Positions 50,587 to 59,755 of a stretch of 64,000 bases of DNA are shown here, piece after piece (position 1 is the stretch's first letter; each line of letters opens with the position of its first letter). The DNA comes from Peteryoungia algae. Its GTDB lineage: Bacteria > Pseudomonadota > Alphaproteobacteria > Rhizobiales > Rhizobiaceae. The notes beneath the pieces were generated by a model that did not search any database, was not told where the DNA came from, and saw only the letters and a program-made list of their open reading frames with translations. Where the stretch lies: NCBI RefSeq assembly GCF_030369675.1, contig NZ_CP128477.1:2494001-2558000 (forward strand), written 5' to 3'. Made by a program: the position numbers and the translations under genes.

Positions 50587-51537
50587 TCAGCGATACTCGC
50601 CGGCGAACTTCTCGACCTTGACGAGACCGTCCTTGGTCACGAAGCCCGGGCCGGAGTTGATGTTGTTGCCCGGCAGCACGCCGTAGCGATCCCAGTTGGC
50701 GAGGATCACGACGGGCATGTAGGCCTGCAGGAACGGCTGCTGGTCGATGCCCCAGTTGATCACGCCGTCCTTGATCGCTTTGACGATTTCTTCGCCGAGG
50801 TCGAAGGTGCCGAAGTGGACGGCGCCGGCCATCCCGTTTTCCTTGAGCGCCGCGATGGTCGGATCGGCGGAGACCGGCCCGAGCGTCAGGATCCCGTTCA
50901 CGTCCGGATTGGCGGAAAGATAGGCAAGCACCTTGTTCTTGATTTCCGCCGGGTCGGTGCCGGAATCCATCATGGAATTGCCGAGATCGATGCCGAGGCC
51001 GTCGGCGTAGCCGCGGCAGCGTTCGCCGACAGTCGGTTGCTGGATGGCGTGGTTGACACAAAGGAACTTTGTCACGCCCTCGCTCTTCGCTCGCATGCCG
51101 GCGGCGACGCCGGCATCGTATTCCGGCTGCCCCACATACATCAGCGCACCCACTTCGCGCGCCTGGTCCGGGGTCCCTGTGTTCATGATGATGACATCAA
51201 TGCCCTGGTCGACGGCGGCCCTGATAGGCCCCTTGAGCACATCGAAGTCTGCGAGTGTGGTGATAATGCCGTCCGGCGCCGAGGCCGCAGCCTGCTCGAT
51301 GATGCGGGCCATGTCGGCAATATCGCCGGTCGGCGGATTGCGGTATTCGACGTTCGCTCCGACCTGCTTGCCGGCCAGCGCAATGCCGTTCTTGATGGTG
51401 TTCCACCAGGTGTCGCTGTCTGGCGCGTGGCTGACAAGCACATAGGTTTCGCCCTCGGCTTGGGCCGTCGAGACAGCCATCAGCGGGGTCAGTGCGACGG
51501 TCACCGTCGCCAGAAGTGTCTTCATCACGGATTTCAT
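50587..51537 (-). CDS. Sugar ABC transporter substrate-binding protein (IbpA-like)
   Basis: The 316-residue periplasmic protein has a Sec signal peptide (MKSVMKTLLATVTVALTPLMAVSTAQA, cut after AQA) and a type 1 periplasmic-binding fold (PF13407-like). Its pattern includes ADMARIIEQAAASAPDGIITTLAD and NPDVNGILTLGPVSADPTIAAL. GGGAGGA lies 5 bases before ATG 51537; the frame extends to 51825 without support. Its promoter region is shared with the divergent LacI-type regulator and holds the operator at 51626-51645. It is the likely inositol receptor of the transporter, judged from context. Confidence 0.88.
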   Translation of the reverse strand: MKSVMKTLLATVTVALTPLMAVSTAQAEGETYVLVSHAPDSDTWWNTIKNGIALAGKQVGANVEYRNPPTGDIADMARIIEQAAASAPDGIITTLADFDVLKGPIRAAVDQGIDVIIMNTGTPDQAREVGALMYVGQPEYDAGVAAGMRAKSEGVTKFLCVNHAIQQPTVGERCRGYADGLGIDLGNSMMDSGTDPAEIKNKVLAYLSANPDVNGILTLGPVSADPTIAALKENGMAGAVHFGTFDLGEEIVKAIKDGVINWGIDQQPFLQAYMPVVILANWDRYGVLPGNNINSGPGFVTKDGLVKVEKFAGEYR

Positions 51538-51625
51538 GGTGTTCCTCCCGGGTAAATATCCTCGCGGGGCGGCAATCCTGTTCCCTTGACCGTCCCGCCA
51601 CATTAGGGAACCACATCTTGCGGAA

Positions 51626-51645
51626 TTTTGCAACCGCTTGCAAAA
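51626..51645. promoter_or_regulatory. LacI-type operator 1 (transporter/regulator promoter)
   Basis: TTGCAACCGCTTGCAA at 51628-51643, flanked by TT and AA, has TTGCAA half-sites around a central CG, typical of LacI-family operators. It lies 91 bases before the binding-protein start and 35 bases before the regulator start. The reverse complement of the same core occurs at 55928-55943. Confidence 0.8.
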
Positions 51646-51679
51646 ATTGTATTGCCCCTGCGGCCATGATACAGACCGG

Positions 51680-52720
51680 ATGAGACCCCAAGCAAACGAC
51701 TCGGATGGAGACAATGACTTGCCGGTGACCTTGAACGATGTGGCTGCCCGCGCCGGCGTTTCGCCCTCCGCGGTATCGCGCACTTTCACCGAGGGCGCCT
51801 CGGTCTCGCAGAAGACCCGACACAAGGTTGAAAAGGCGGCGCGCGAACTGGGCTACACGCCAAGCGCCCTGGCCTCCGCCCTGAGCACCGGGCGCACCAA
51901 GCTGATCGGCCTCGTCTCAAACAACTTTCACAATCCGATCTTCCTGCAGGTCTTCGACCTGTTCACCCGGCACCTGCAGGAGCGCGGGCTTCGGCCACTG
52001 CTGGTCAACCTCTCGAACGAGATCGACCCGGCGCAGTCGCTGCGGATGCTTCGACAATACTCTGTCGACGGGGTGATCGTGGCCTCATCCACCCTTCCCC
52101 CGCATTTTGCCGAGGCGTTCAAGAACGCCGGCATGCCTGTGGTTCACTCCTTCGGGCGCTGGTCTTCGTCCCCCAACGTCAATGTGGTCGGGATCGACAA
52201 CGTCACTGGCGGCCGTATCGCTGCAGACACGCTGATCCAGCGCGGCTACAGGCGGGTGGCTTTTCTTGGCGGACCGGAGCAGGCGACATCGACGATCGAC
52301 AGGCGCGCGGGATTCCACGAGGCGATCCGCGCGCATCCCGCCATGCGCTACACCGAATCCTTTGCAAGCGCCTATTCCTTCGAGGCGGGGCGGGCGGAAA
52401 TGCAGCGCCTGATGGCGGCGGGAGATCTGGCCGAGGCCTATTTCTGCGGCGACGACGTGCTGTCGATCGGCGCAATGAGCGCGCTGAAGGACGGCGGCCT
52501 TGCCATTCCCGACGACGTCGGGATTATCGGGCTCAACAATATGCAGATTGCCGGCTGGGAAAACATCGCCCTGACGACCATCCATCTGCCGGTGAAGGAG
52601 ATCATCCAGTCATCGATCGAACTGGTCGTGTCACTGATGGAGGACTCCGAGCGCCACCCCGAAGCCCGCATTTTCCCGTGCCGGCTGGTGGAGCGCAAGA
52701 CCTTGCGCCCCCTGCCCTAG
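51680..52720 (+). CDS. LacI-family transcriptional regulator of the inositol locus
   Basis: The 346-residue protein has the LacI helix-turn-helix (VTLNDVAARAGVSPSAVSRTF) with a hinge ending in LGYTPSALASALSTGRT, then a periplasmic-binding-like effector domain (IGLVSNNFHNPIFLQVF...DDVGIIGLNNM). It probably represses the divergent transporter and the iol genes and is released by an inositol-derived ligand. Two identical operator cores (51628-51643 and 55928-55943) support one regulon. ATG 51680 is chosen although no strong ribosome binding site is present. The stop lies 7 bases before the end of the convergent oxidoreductase gene. Confidence 0.9.
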   Translation: MRPQANDSDGDNDLPVTLNDVAARAGVSPSAVSRTFTEGASVSQKTRHKVEKAARELGYTPSALASALSTGRTKLIGLVSNNFHNPIFLQVFDLFTRHLQERGLRPLLVNLSNEIDPAQSLRMLRQYSVDGVIVASSTLPPHFAEAFKNAGMPVVHSFGRWSSSPNVNVVGIDNVTGGRIAADTLIQRGYRRVAFLGGPEQATSTIDRRAGFHEAIRAHPAMRYTESFASAYSFEAGRAEMQRLMAAGDLAEAYFCGDDVLSIGAMSALKDGGLAIPDDVGIIGLNNMQIAGWENIALTTIHLPVKEIIQSSIELVVSLMEDSERHPEARIFPCRLVERKTLRPLP

Positions 52721-52727
52721 CGGATCC

Positions 52728-53861
52728 TCAGCGAAACATCGTTGGCCGAGCATCGACCCAGACACCGCCGCGCCCGGCCGAGTCCACCGCAGCGTGCACG
52801 GCCGCCATCGAGCGCAGCCCGTCCGCAGCGCTCGGCAGCGCCGCCCGGTTTTCCCCGGCAATGGCAGCCGCCAGATCGACATAGATATTGGCGACGGCCA
52901 GCGGGAAGCCTTCCGGATGGGCGATCGCGACGCGGCTGAGGCGGGTCGCCTCGTCCGACAGGCCGGACTCGCCCTTTTCCATGATCTGCGTCCGACCGCC
53001 GACCGGAGTGTAATACACTTGGTTCGGCTGCTCTGACGCCCAGCGCATGCCGCCGGTCTCACCGAAGACCTGAATGTCGAAACCGTGCTGGCGGCCAATG
53101 GCGACCGACGAGGTCCATAGCCGCCCGACGGTGCCGCCCTCCATGCGGAAATTGACCATCGCATCGTCTTCCAGCGTACGGCTATCGATGGTGGAGGCAA
53201 AGTCCGCCGACAGCGAGCGCACCTCGTCACCGGTGATGAACGATGCCATGTGCAGGGCATGGATGCCGCAGTCGGCAAATTGGCCGGAAATGCCCGCCAT
53301 TGCCGGGTCGTAGCGCCAGCGCACGCGCGGATTGTCGGCATCGGCTGCATTGCCATGGTGGCCATGGCTGAAATTGGTAATGACGAGCCGCACCTTGCCG
53401 ATCTGGCCGCTCGCCACCATGTGCCGCATCTCGCGCACCATCGGATAGGCGCTGTAGCAGTAATTGACGGCGCAGATTCGGCCGCTTGCCCGCGCCACAC
53501 GTACGATCTCCTCGCCTTCCTCGACCGTCATCGTCATCGGCTTTTCGCAAAGGACGTTGAATCCGGCCTCAAGGAAGGCCTTGGTGATCTCGAAATGGGT
53601 GGAGTTCGGTGTGGCTACCGTAACGAGATCGACGCGGTCGTCACGGCCGCGCTCGCCGGCCAGCATTTCCGTCCAGTCGCCATAGGCCCGGTCGGCGGCA
53701 CAGCCCAGGCGCTGCGCATATTCGCGTCCCTTCTCCGGATTGACGTCCAGCGCCGCCGCGGTCAGGGCGAACAGGCCATCGGCCTGGGCGCCGAGCCGAT
53801 GAGCCGGGCCGATCTGACTGCCCTCCCCGCCACCGATCATGCCCCATTTCAGCTTCTTCAT
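52728..53861 (-). CDS. Gfo/Idh/MocA-family oxidoreductase
   Basis: The 377-residue protein has an N-terminal dinucleotide-binding motif (WGMIGGGEGSQIG), the family EKP motif (CEKPMTMTVEEGEE) and a C-terminal substrate domain with candidate catalytic residues in GQFADCGIHALHM. Family members oxidise sugars and inositols with NAD(P). In this locus it probably acts on an inositol isomer or a keto-inositol. GAGGAGC lies about 7 bases before ATG 53861. It is the last gene of a three-gene leftward operon, 11 bases after the IolE-like gene. Confidence 0.87.
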   Translation of the reverse strand: MKKLKWGMIGGGEGSQIGPAHRLGAQADGLFALTAAALDVNPEKGREYAQRLGCAADRAYGDWTEMLAGERGRDDRVDLVTVATPNSTHFEITKAFLEAGFNVLCEKPMTMTVEEGEEIVRVARASGRICAVNYCYSAYPMVREMRHMVASGQIGKVRLVITNFSHGHHGNAADADNPRVRWRYDPAMAGISGQFADCGIHALHMASFITGDEVRSLSADFASTIDSRTLEDDAMVNFRMEGGTVGRLWTSSVAIGRQHGFDIQVFGETGGMRWASEQPNQVYYTPVGGRTQIMEKGESGLSDEATRLSRVAIAHPEGFPLAVANIYVDLAAAIAGENRAALPSAADGLRSMAAVHAAVDSAGRGGVWVDARPTMFR

Positions 53862-53872
53862 GTCAGCGCTCC

Positions 53873-54766
53873 TCACTTGAACCCGATTGATTCGAGATAT
53901 TCGCGGTTGGCAATTGCATCGACCACCGGCCTGCCTCCGAGCGTCGGATCGCAATCCTGCTCGACGGTGCACCAGCCTTCGAAGCCATGATCGACCAAAA
54001 CGTCGCGTACCGCCGAGAAATCGACGCTGCCCTTGCCGAGATTGCAGAAGATCCCCTGGCCGCAGGCATCGTAGAAGCCAGTGCGATTGGCCACCACATC
54101 GGCGCAGACGACAGTGTCTATATCCTTGAAATGCATGTATGAAATTCGTCCGGCGTGGCGCTTCATGAACGCCACGGGATCGAAGCCTGCATAGGTGTGA
54201 TGGCCCGTGTCGAAGCAGATCTTCAGCACGGACGGATCGACCTCATCAAGCAGTCGCTCCAGTTCCGGCTCGAAATCGATGAAGCCGGCGGCATGGGCGT
54301 GGATGCCAACCGTCAGGCCGAACTCCTCCGCGCCCAGCCGCGCGACGTGGGCGATGCGGTCGCGGAAGGCCCGCCATTCATCCGGCCCCATCTGCTCGGC
54401 CTCGCCGGCACGCCCCGCTGTCGGCGCACGCCGCGGCGAGATGCTGTCGATCAGCACGAGATGCCGGGCACCATGCGCGACCAGCGCCTTGCAGGTGCGC
54501 ACGGACGCGTCAAGCACGTCGTCCCACTGGGCCGGATCATGAAACGGCCGGAACACGACGCCACCGATGAGCTCAAGATCGTGCTCGTCAAGGGCCTCGG
54601 CCAGCACCGCCGGGTCTTCCGGCATGAAGCCGACCGGCCCCAGTTCAATGCCCTTGTAGCCGGCCTGCGCGCATTCCTTCAGCACCGTCTGCCAGCTGGG
54701 ATTGCGCGGGTCGCTGGCAAATTCGACGCCCCACGAGCACGGGGCATTTCCGATACGGATCGTCAT
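53873..54766 (-). CDS. iolE: IolE-like sugar isomerase/inosose dehydratase
   Basis: The 297-residue TIM-barrel protein (AP-endonuclease 2-like family) begins RIGNAPCSWGVEF. It has the metal-site pattern VGIHAHAAGF, KICFDTGHHTYAG, YMHFKDID and a late Glu in CTVEQD. IolE removes water from scyllo-inosose to give the diketone that IolD opens. Placement between two oxidoreductases and opposite iolD-iolC-iolB supports that role. A xylose-isomerase-like enzyme for another inositol derivative is possible. AAGGAAA lies upstream of ATG 54766. Confidence 0.75.
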   Translation of the reverse strand: MTIRIGNAPCSWGVEFASDPRNPSWQTVLKECAQAGYKGIELGPVGFMPEDPAVLAEALDEHDLELIGGVVFRPFHDPAQWDDVLDASVRTCKALVAHGARHLVLIDSISPRRAPTAGRAGEAEQMGPDEWRAFRDRIAHVARLGAEEFGLTVGIHAHAAGFIDFEPELERLLDEVDPSVLKICFDTGHHTYAGFDPVAFMKRHAGRISYMHFKDIDTVVCADVVANRTGFYDACGQGIFCNLGKGSVDFSAVRDVLVDHGFEGWCTVEQDCDPTLGGRPVVDAIANREYLESIGFK

Positions 54767-54782
54767 CGGACAGTTTCCTTTT

Positions 54783-55898
54783 CTAGATCGATGAGATGGC
54801 AACCCACCGTTTTTCGGCGGCAGAGTGCAGGGCGGCGGCGACGATCTGATTGACGATCATGCCGTCTTTGAAGGAAGGCCAGGCCGACTTTCCTGTGGCG
54901 ATAGCCTCAAGAAAGTCGCGAGCCTCGATGATGATCTGGTCCTGGTAGCCGGTGCCGTGGCCCGGCCCCTGGCAGAACGGCTGGTAGTCGGGATGTTCGG
55001 GGCCTGTCAGGATCTTGCGAAACCCACGCTGTGCGGCCGGCCCTTCGGCGAGATAGAGCCAGAGCGCGTTCTGATCTTCCTGATCGAAGCGGATCGCGCC
55101 CTTGGTGCCGTGCACCTCGTAGGCGTATCCCATCTTCCGCCCGGTCGCCACGCGGCTGAAAAAGAGGTGACCCATCACGCCGCTCTCGAAGCGGCACATG
55201 AGATGCGCCTGGTCGTCGTTGGTGACCGCGCGCATACCCTCCGGCGATGGGCGCTCCTTGTGAACGGTCTCGATCTCTGCGCTGAGCGACGCGATAGGGC
55301 CGAGCAGGGTCAAGGCACAATTGATCATGTGCGGGGCGAGATCGCCCATCGTGCCATTGGACACGCCCTCGGTCCGCCAGGTGGCCGGCGCCAGCGGATC
55401 AGCCAGGAAGTCCTCGGTGTGCTCGCCCCGGAACCAGGTCACTCGGCCGATCGCCCCATCCTCGATCAGCTGCCTTGCAAATTGCGTTGCCGGCGTGCGG
55501 ATGTAGTTGAAGCCGACCAGGTTGACGGCACCCGCCTTATCCGCCGCCTCGACCATGGCCTGGCTGTCGGCCAGCGATGCGCCCAGCGGTTTTTCGCAGA
55601 ACACCGGTTTGCCGCGCGCGAAAGCCGCTTCGGCGATCGCGCGATGCTGCGACTGCGGCGCCGCGATGACGACGGCCTGAACCATCGGGTCATCGACCAG
55701 TTCCTGCCAGTTTGCCGTCGCCCGCGAAAAGCCGTAGGCGGCCCGATAGCGCTCCGCCGTATCGGGGCTCGAGGCGGCGACCATCTCCAGGCGCGGCCGA
55801 AGCTCGGTGTTGAACACGGCACGCACGGCCGCATAGGCGACCGCGTGGGCCTTGCCCATATAGCCGCCGCCAATGATGCCGATTCCGATCTCGGTCAT
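54783..55898 (-). CDS. Gfo/Idh/MocA-family oxidoreductase, inositol dehydrogenase-like
   Basis: The 371-residue protein has GIGIIGGGYMGKAHAVAY at the N-terminus, the EKP motif in FCEKPLGASLADS, NYIRTPATQFARQLI and the catalytic-region pattern GTMGDLAPHMINCAL. It is the promoter-proximal gene of the leftward iol operon, divergent from iolD across an operator. It is therefore a good candidate for inositol 2-dehydrogenase or a related isomer dehydrogenase. GGGAGGG lies 5 bases before ATG 55898. It differs clearly from the second oxidoreductase at 52728, so the two likely handle different substrates. Confidence 0.85.
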   Translation of the reverse strand: MTEIGIGIIGGGYMGKAHAVAYAAVRAVFNTELRPRLEMVAASSPDTAERYRAAYGFSRATANWQELVDDPMVQAVVIAAPQSQHRAIAEAAFARGKPVFCEKPLGASLADSQAMVEAADKAGAVNLVGFNYIRTPATQFARQLIEDGAIGRVTWFRGEHTEDFLADPLAPATWRTEGVSNGTMGDLAPHMINCALTLLGPIASLSAEIETVHKERPSPEGMRAVTNDDQAHLMCRFESGVMGHLFFSRVATGRKMGYAYEVHGTKGAIRFDQEDQNALWLYLAEGPAAQRGFRKILTGPEHPDYQPFCQGPGHGTGYQDQIIIEARDFLEAIATGKSAWPSFKDGMIVNQIVAAALHSAAEKRWVAISSI

Positions 55899-55925
55899 GC
55901 TTCCCTCCCATCCGCCAAAAAAACT

Positions 55926-55945
55926 TTTTGCAAGCGGTTGCAAAA
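55926..55945. promoter_or_regulatory. LacI-type operator 2 (iolD / oxidoreductase promoter)
   Basis: TTGCAAGCGGTTGCAA at 55928-55943, flanked by TT and AA, is the exact reverse complement of the core at 51628-51643. It lies 30 bases before the leftward oxidoreductase start and 83 bases before the iolD start, so it can control both operons. Confidence 0.82.
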
Positions 55946-56026
55946 TTGGTAACGTGGGTTCAAGCTTTAATCAACGGCCTAAATGTGTCGGCTAGCCAAA
56001 AAAAGATAGCCGGTCGAGGGAGAGAC

Positions 56027-57898
56027 ATGACCAAGCCCGTAGAAACCGTACGCCTGACGACCGCGCAGGCGATCGTGCGCTTCCTGGTGAACCAGTACGT
56101 CGTGATCGACGGGCGGGAGACAAGGTTGTGCGGCGGCGGATTCGGCATTTTCGGCCACGGCAATGTGCCGTGCCTCGGCGAAGCCCTCTATGCCGTTCGC
56201 GACGAGCTGCCGCTCTATCGCGGCCAGAACGAGCAGAGCATGGGCTTCGCCGCCGCCGCCTATGCCAAGTACCACCTGCGCCAGCGCTTCATGTTCTGCA
56301 CCGCCTCGGCCGGACCAGGCACCGCCAATCTCCTGACGGCCGCCGCACTGGCGCATGCCAACCGGCTGCCGATGCTGATGCTGTGCGGCGACAGCTTCGT
56401 CACCCGGCTGCCGGATCCGGTCCTGCAGCAGCTCGAACACTTCAACAACCCGACGCTCGGCGTCAACGACGCGTTCAAGTCCGTCACGCGCTACTGGGAC
56501 CGGATCACCCACCCCGCGCAGATCATCCAGGCGCTGCCGGCGGCAATCGCCACCATGCTCGATCCGGCCGACTGCGGCCCGGCCTTCATCGGACTTCCGC
56601 AGGATGTTCAGGGCTGGGCCTACGACTACCCGGTCTCCCTGTTCGACAAGCGCATCCACCGGATTCGCCGCCAGACCCCTGACGTCGCCGAGATCGCCGA
56701 CGCCGCCGCGCTGCTGAAGACGGCACAGCGGCCGATGATCATCGCCGGCGGCGGCGTGCAATATTCCCAGGCCGTGGCCGAGCTCACCGCCTTCGCCGAG
56801 CGTCACGGCATCCCCGTCGTCGAAACCATTGCCGGGCGCGCGAACCTCCTCAACGATCATGAGCTCAACATCGGCCCGCTCGGCGTCACCGGTTCGAACA
56901 GCGCCAACGCCATTGCCGAGAAAGCCGATGTCATTCTGGCTGTCGGCACCCGCATGCAGGATTTCACGACAGGCTCCTGGACTGCCTTTGCTCATGACGC
57001 CCGCATCATCGGCCTGAACGCGGCCCGTCACGACGCGATGAAGCATCTGTCGCTGCCGGTCGTCGGCGACGCGAAACTCGGCCTGCTCGCGCTTGGCGAG
57101 GCGCTCGGCACCTATCGGGCGCCCGGCACATGGGTCGAAGCCGCCGCGGGCGAGCGCAAGGCGTGGAACGCCTATGTCGCGACGAACGTGGCGCCCGGCA
57201 ACCGGCCCAACTCCTATGCTCAGGCGATCGGCGTCGTGAACGCACTGTGCGACAAGCGCGACCGCGTTGTTGCTGCGGCGGGTGGACTGCCCGCGGAACT
57301 GACGGCCAACTGGCGCACGCTGGAGGTCGGAACGGTGGACGTCGAGTTCGGCTTCTCGTGCATGGGCTACGAGATTGCCGGGGGATGGGGTGCGCGCATC
57401 GCCCAGTCGGAACGTGAACCGGACCGGGACACGATCGTCTTCGTCGGCGACGGCTCCTACCTGCTGATGAATTCCGACATCTACTCCGCGGCGCTGACCG
57501 GCAAGAAGCTGATCATCCTGGTGCTGGACAATGGCGGCTACGCCGTCATCAACAAGCTGCAGAACAACATGGGAGGCGACAGCTTCAACAACCTGATCGC
57601 CGATTGCCCGACCATTCCCGCCCCGTTCACGGTGGACTTCGAGGCCCATGCAGCCGCCATGGGCGCCGAGGCCGTCTCCGTGACCAGCCCGGAGGAACTG
57701 GGCAACGCCTTCAAGGCGGCCAAGGCCAGCAGCCGCACCAGTGTCATCGTGATGAAGGTCGACCCCTACGAGGGCTGGACGCAGGAGGGACATACCTGGT
57801 GGGAGGTCGGCACGCCGCAGGTCTCTGGAAGTGAGCGCGTTCTCGACGCCCACAGGAAGGTCGAAGACAGCCGCCATCGTCAGAGGAAGGGCGTATGA
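56027..57898 (+). CDS. iolD: 3D-(3,5/4)-trihydroxycyclohexane-1,2-dione acylhydrolase
   Basis: This 623-residue thiamin-diphosphate enzyme has the catalytic-Glu region YRGQNEQSMGFAAAAYA, the acetolactate-synthase-like middle domain and the ThDP motif VGDGSYLLMNSDIYSAALTGKKLIILVLDN. It hydrolytically opens the ring of the diketo-inositol to 5-deoxyglucuronate. GAGGGAGA lies about 6 bases before ATG 56027; the frame extends back to 55928 through the operator and is not used there. It is the first gene of iolD-iolC-iolB-iolJ, and iolC starts within its stop. Confidence 0.95.
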   Translation: MTKPVETVRLTTAQAIVRFLVNQYVVIDGRETRLCGGGFGIFGHGNVPCLGEALYAVRDELPLYRGQNEQSMGFAAAAYAKYHLRQRFMFCTASAGPGTANLLTAAALAHANRLPMLMLCGDSFVTRLPDPVLQQLEHFNNPTLGVNDAFKSVTRYWDRITHPAQIIQALPAAIATMLDPADCGPAFIGLPQDVQGWAYDYPVSLFDKRIHRIRRQTPDVAEIADAAALLKTAQRPMIIAGGGVQYSQAVAELTAFAERHGIPVVETIAGRANLLNDHELNIGPLGVTGSNSANAIAEKADVILAVGTRMQDFTTGSWTAFAHDARIIGLNAARHDAMKHLSLPVVGDAKLGLLALGEALGTYRAPGTWVEAAAGERKAWNAYVATNVAPGNRPNSYAQAIGVVNALCDKRDRVVAAAGGLPAELTANWRTLEVGTVDVEFGFSCMGYEIAGGWGARIAQSEREPDRDTIVFVGDGSYLLMNSDIYSAALTGKKLIILVLDNGGYAVINKLQNNMGGDSFNNLIADCPTIPAPFTVDFEAHAAAMGAEAVSVTSPEELGNAFKAAKASSRTSVIVMKVDPYEGWTQEGHTWWEVGTPQVSGSERVLDAHRKVEDSRHRQRKGV

Positions 57899-58896
57899 TG
57901 GACCGGGTATTGTCCGGCATCGGACGCAACAGCTTTCTCGTCGTCGGCCGCGTAGGCATGGATACTTTCCCGGAACCGCCAGGCACGGCCATCGAGGACG
58001 CTGAACTGCTGCGCGTCGACATCGGCGGCTCGGCCGCCAACATCGCCGTGGGGCTCGTCAAGCTGGGCGGAGTGGCCGCGCTCGCCACCCGCGTCTCCGA
58101 CGATGCTGTCGGCCGCTATTGCGTCGCCAGACTGCGGCGATACGGCGTCAGTGCCGATCACGTCCACCCGGTCTCCGGTCCCGGTGCCTCTGAGCGCCGC
58201 AATTCCTTCGCCATCTATGAATCGCGACTGGAAGGGCACCAGAGCGTCATCTACCGCAATGGCGCCGCCGACTTCGAGATGGATGCCGCCGACATGGACG
58301 CGGTCGACCTGGCGCCCTATGGCGCGGTGATCGCGGCGGGCACGGTGTTCGCCGCCGAGCCGTCACGGAGCGCGGCCTTCCACGGGTTCAAGCGGGCAAG
58401 GGCCGCCGGCATGCCGGTGATCTTCGATGTCGACTACCGGCCCTATTCCTGGCCCTCGCCGGAGGTCGCAAGTTCGGTCCTGTCGGAAGCGGGTGCGCTT
58501 GCCGACATCATCGTCGGCAACGAGGAGGAGTTTGGCTTCATGGCCGGCGGCATCGACCGCGGCCTGGACATGGCCCGCGACCTGGCGCGCACGAGTGCTG
58601 CCATGGTGGTCTACAAGATGGGCCATCGCGGGGCGATCACCCTGGTCGGCCAGACCGAAACCCGGACCGGAATCTACAAGGTCCAGGCGCTCAAGCCGAC
58701 CGGTGCCGGAGACAGCTTCATGGCCGGCCTGCTGTCGAGCCTTGCTGACGGCCGTGAGTTGACGGAAGCGGTCCTGCGCGGATCGGCCTGCGCGTCCATC
58801 GTCGTCTCGAGGCCAGGCTGCGCCCCGGCCATGCCGACCCGCCTGGAACTTGACGCGTTCCTTGCCTCGCATCTCGGCCCTGAACTGGTCGACTGA
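57895..58896 (+). CDS. iolC: 5-dehydro-2-deoxygluconokinase
   Basis: The 333-residue PfkB-family kinase has VDIGGSAANIAVGLVKLGG near the N-terminus and the catalytic anion-hole motif PTGAGDSFMAGLLSSL near residue 265. It phosphorylates 2-deoxy-5-keto-gluconate, made from the IolB product. ATG 57895 overlaps the iolD stop (ATGATG); ATG 57898 is one codon later. iolB follows 16 bases downstream. Its length equals that of ordinary IolC, so the aldolase-like fusion seen in some proteobacteria is absent here. Confidence 0.93.
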   Translation: MMDRVLSGIGRNSFLVVGRVGMDTFPEPPGTAIEDAELLRVDIGGSAANIAVGLVKLGGVAALATRVSDDAVGRYCVARLRRYGVSADHVHPVSGPGASERRNSFAIYESRLEGHQSVIYRNGAADFEMDAADMDAVDLAPYGAVIAAGTVFAAEPSRSAAFHGFKRARAAGMPVIFDVDYRPYSWPSPEVASSVLSEAGALADIIVGNEEEFGFMAGGIDRGLDMARDLARTSAAMVVYKMGHRGAITLVGQTETRTGIYKVQALKPTGAGDSFMAGLLSSLADGRELTEAVLRGSACASIVVSRPGCAPAMPTRLELDAFLASHLGPELVD

Positions 58897-58912
58897 AACG
58901 GAGAGCCCCTTC

Positions 58913-59755
58913 ATGCACATTCCGCCCTATGACAATCGCAACGAGCCGATCGTCGGCATAGACCACAAGCTGGTTCCGCTGAACTATTTCAACATCGTCA
59001 AGCTCAGGCGCGGAGAGACGTTCGACTACCGGCTCGCCGGTTACGAGACCTGCATCGTTCCCGCCACCGGCACAGTAACTGTGGAATGCGCCGGAGAGAC
59101 ATTCGCCGACATCGGCACCCGCGTCACCGACGTCTGGGATGGCGATCCGGAAGGCGTCTATGTCCCGACCGATGTCGCTGCCCGCATCACTTGCCGGAGC
59201 GAAACGGCGGAGGTCTTCGTGGCGGGGGCGAAATTTGCCGAGACGCTCAAGCCTTTCGCCGTGCGCGCCCAGGATCTGGACGTGGTCCAGTACGGCTCGG
59301 ACGAGACCAAGACCCACCGCAAGATCAAGCATGTTCTTGGAAGCGCCTACCACGACCGGGTCGGTCGTTTGCTGGTCAGCGAACTCTACACCGTCGGCAC
59401 TGGTGGCTGGTCGGGCTTTCCCAGCCACAAGCACGACACCGACCGGCTGCCGGAGGAGACCCGGCACGATGAGACCTACAATTTCCGCTTCAAGCCCAAC
59501 CATGGCTCCGGTCTGCAGATGCTGCAACGTGTCGACAACGAACCGGGTGACGCCTACCACGTCGTCGACGGATCGACGATCGTGCTCGACAAGGGTTACC
59601 ACCCGTGCTGCGTGCTGCCGGGTTACGAGATGTACTATTTCACCGTCCTCGGTGGCCTCAGCCAGCGCAGCCTGAAGCAGTATTTCCAGCCCACACATGC
59701 CGATCAGTTGAAGACCATTCCGGGCATCATGGACATGGTGGCGAGGTTCAAATGA
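58913..59755 (+). CDS. iolB: 5-deoxy-glucuronate isomerase
   Basis: The 280-residue cupin-type protein has the IolB motif GGWSGFPSHKHDTDRLPEETRHDETYNFRF with histidine and glutamate metal ligands, and VLPGYEMYYFTVLGG near the end. It converts 5-deoxy-glucuronate to 2-deoxy-5-keto-gluconate. GGAG lies 9 bases before ATG 58913; the frame extends to 58850 inside iolC and is not used. The stop overlaps the next start as ATGA. Confidence 0.93.
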   Translation: MHIPPYDNRNEPIVGIDHKLVPLNYFNIVKLRRGETFDYRLAGYETCIVPATGTVTVECAGETFADIGTRVTDVWDGDPEGVYVPTDVAARITCRSETAEVFVAGAKFAETLKPFAVRAQDLDVVQYGSDETKTHRKIKHVLGSAYHDRVGRLLVSELYTVGTGGWSGFPSHKHDTDRLPEETRHDETYNFRFKPNHGSGLQMLQRVDNEPGDAYHVVDGSTIVLDKGYHPCCVLPGYEMYYFTVLGGLSQRSLKQYFQPTHADQLKTIPGIMDMVARFK

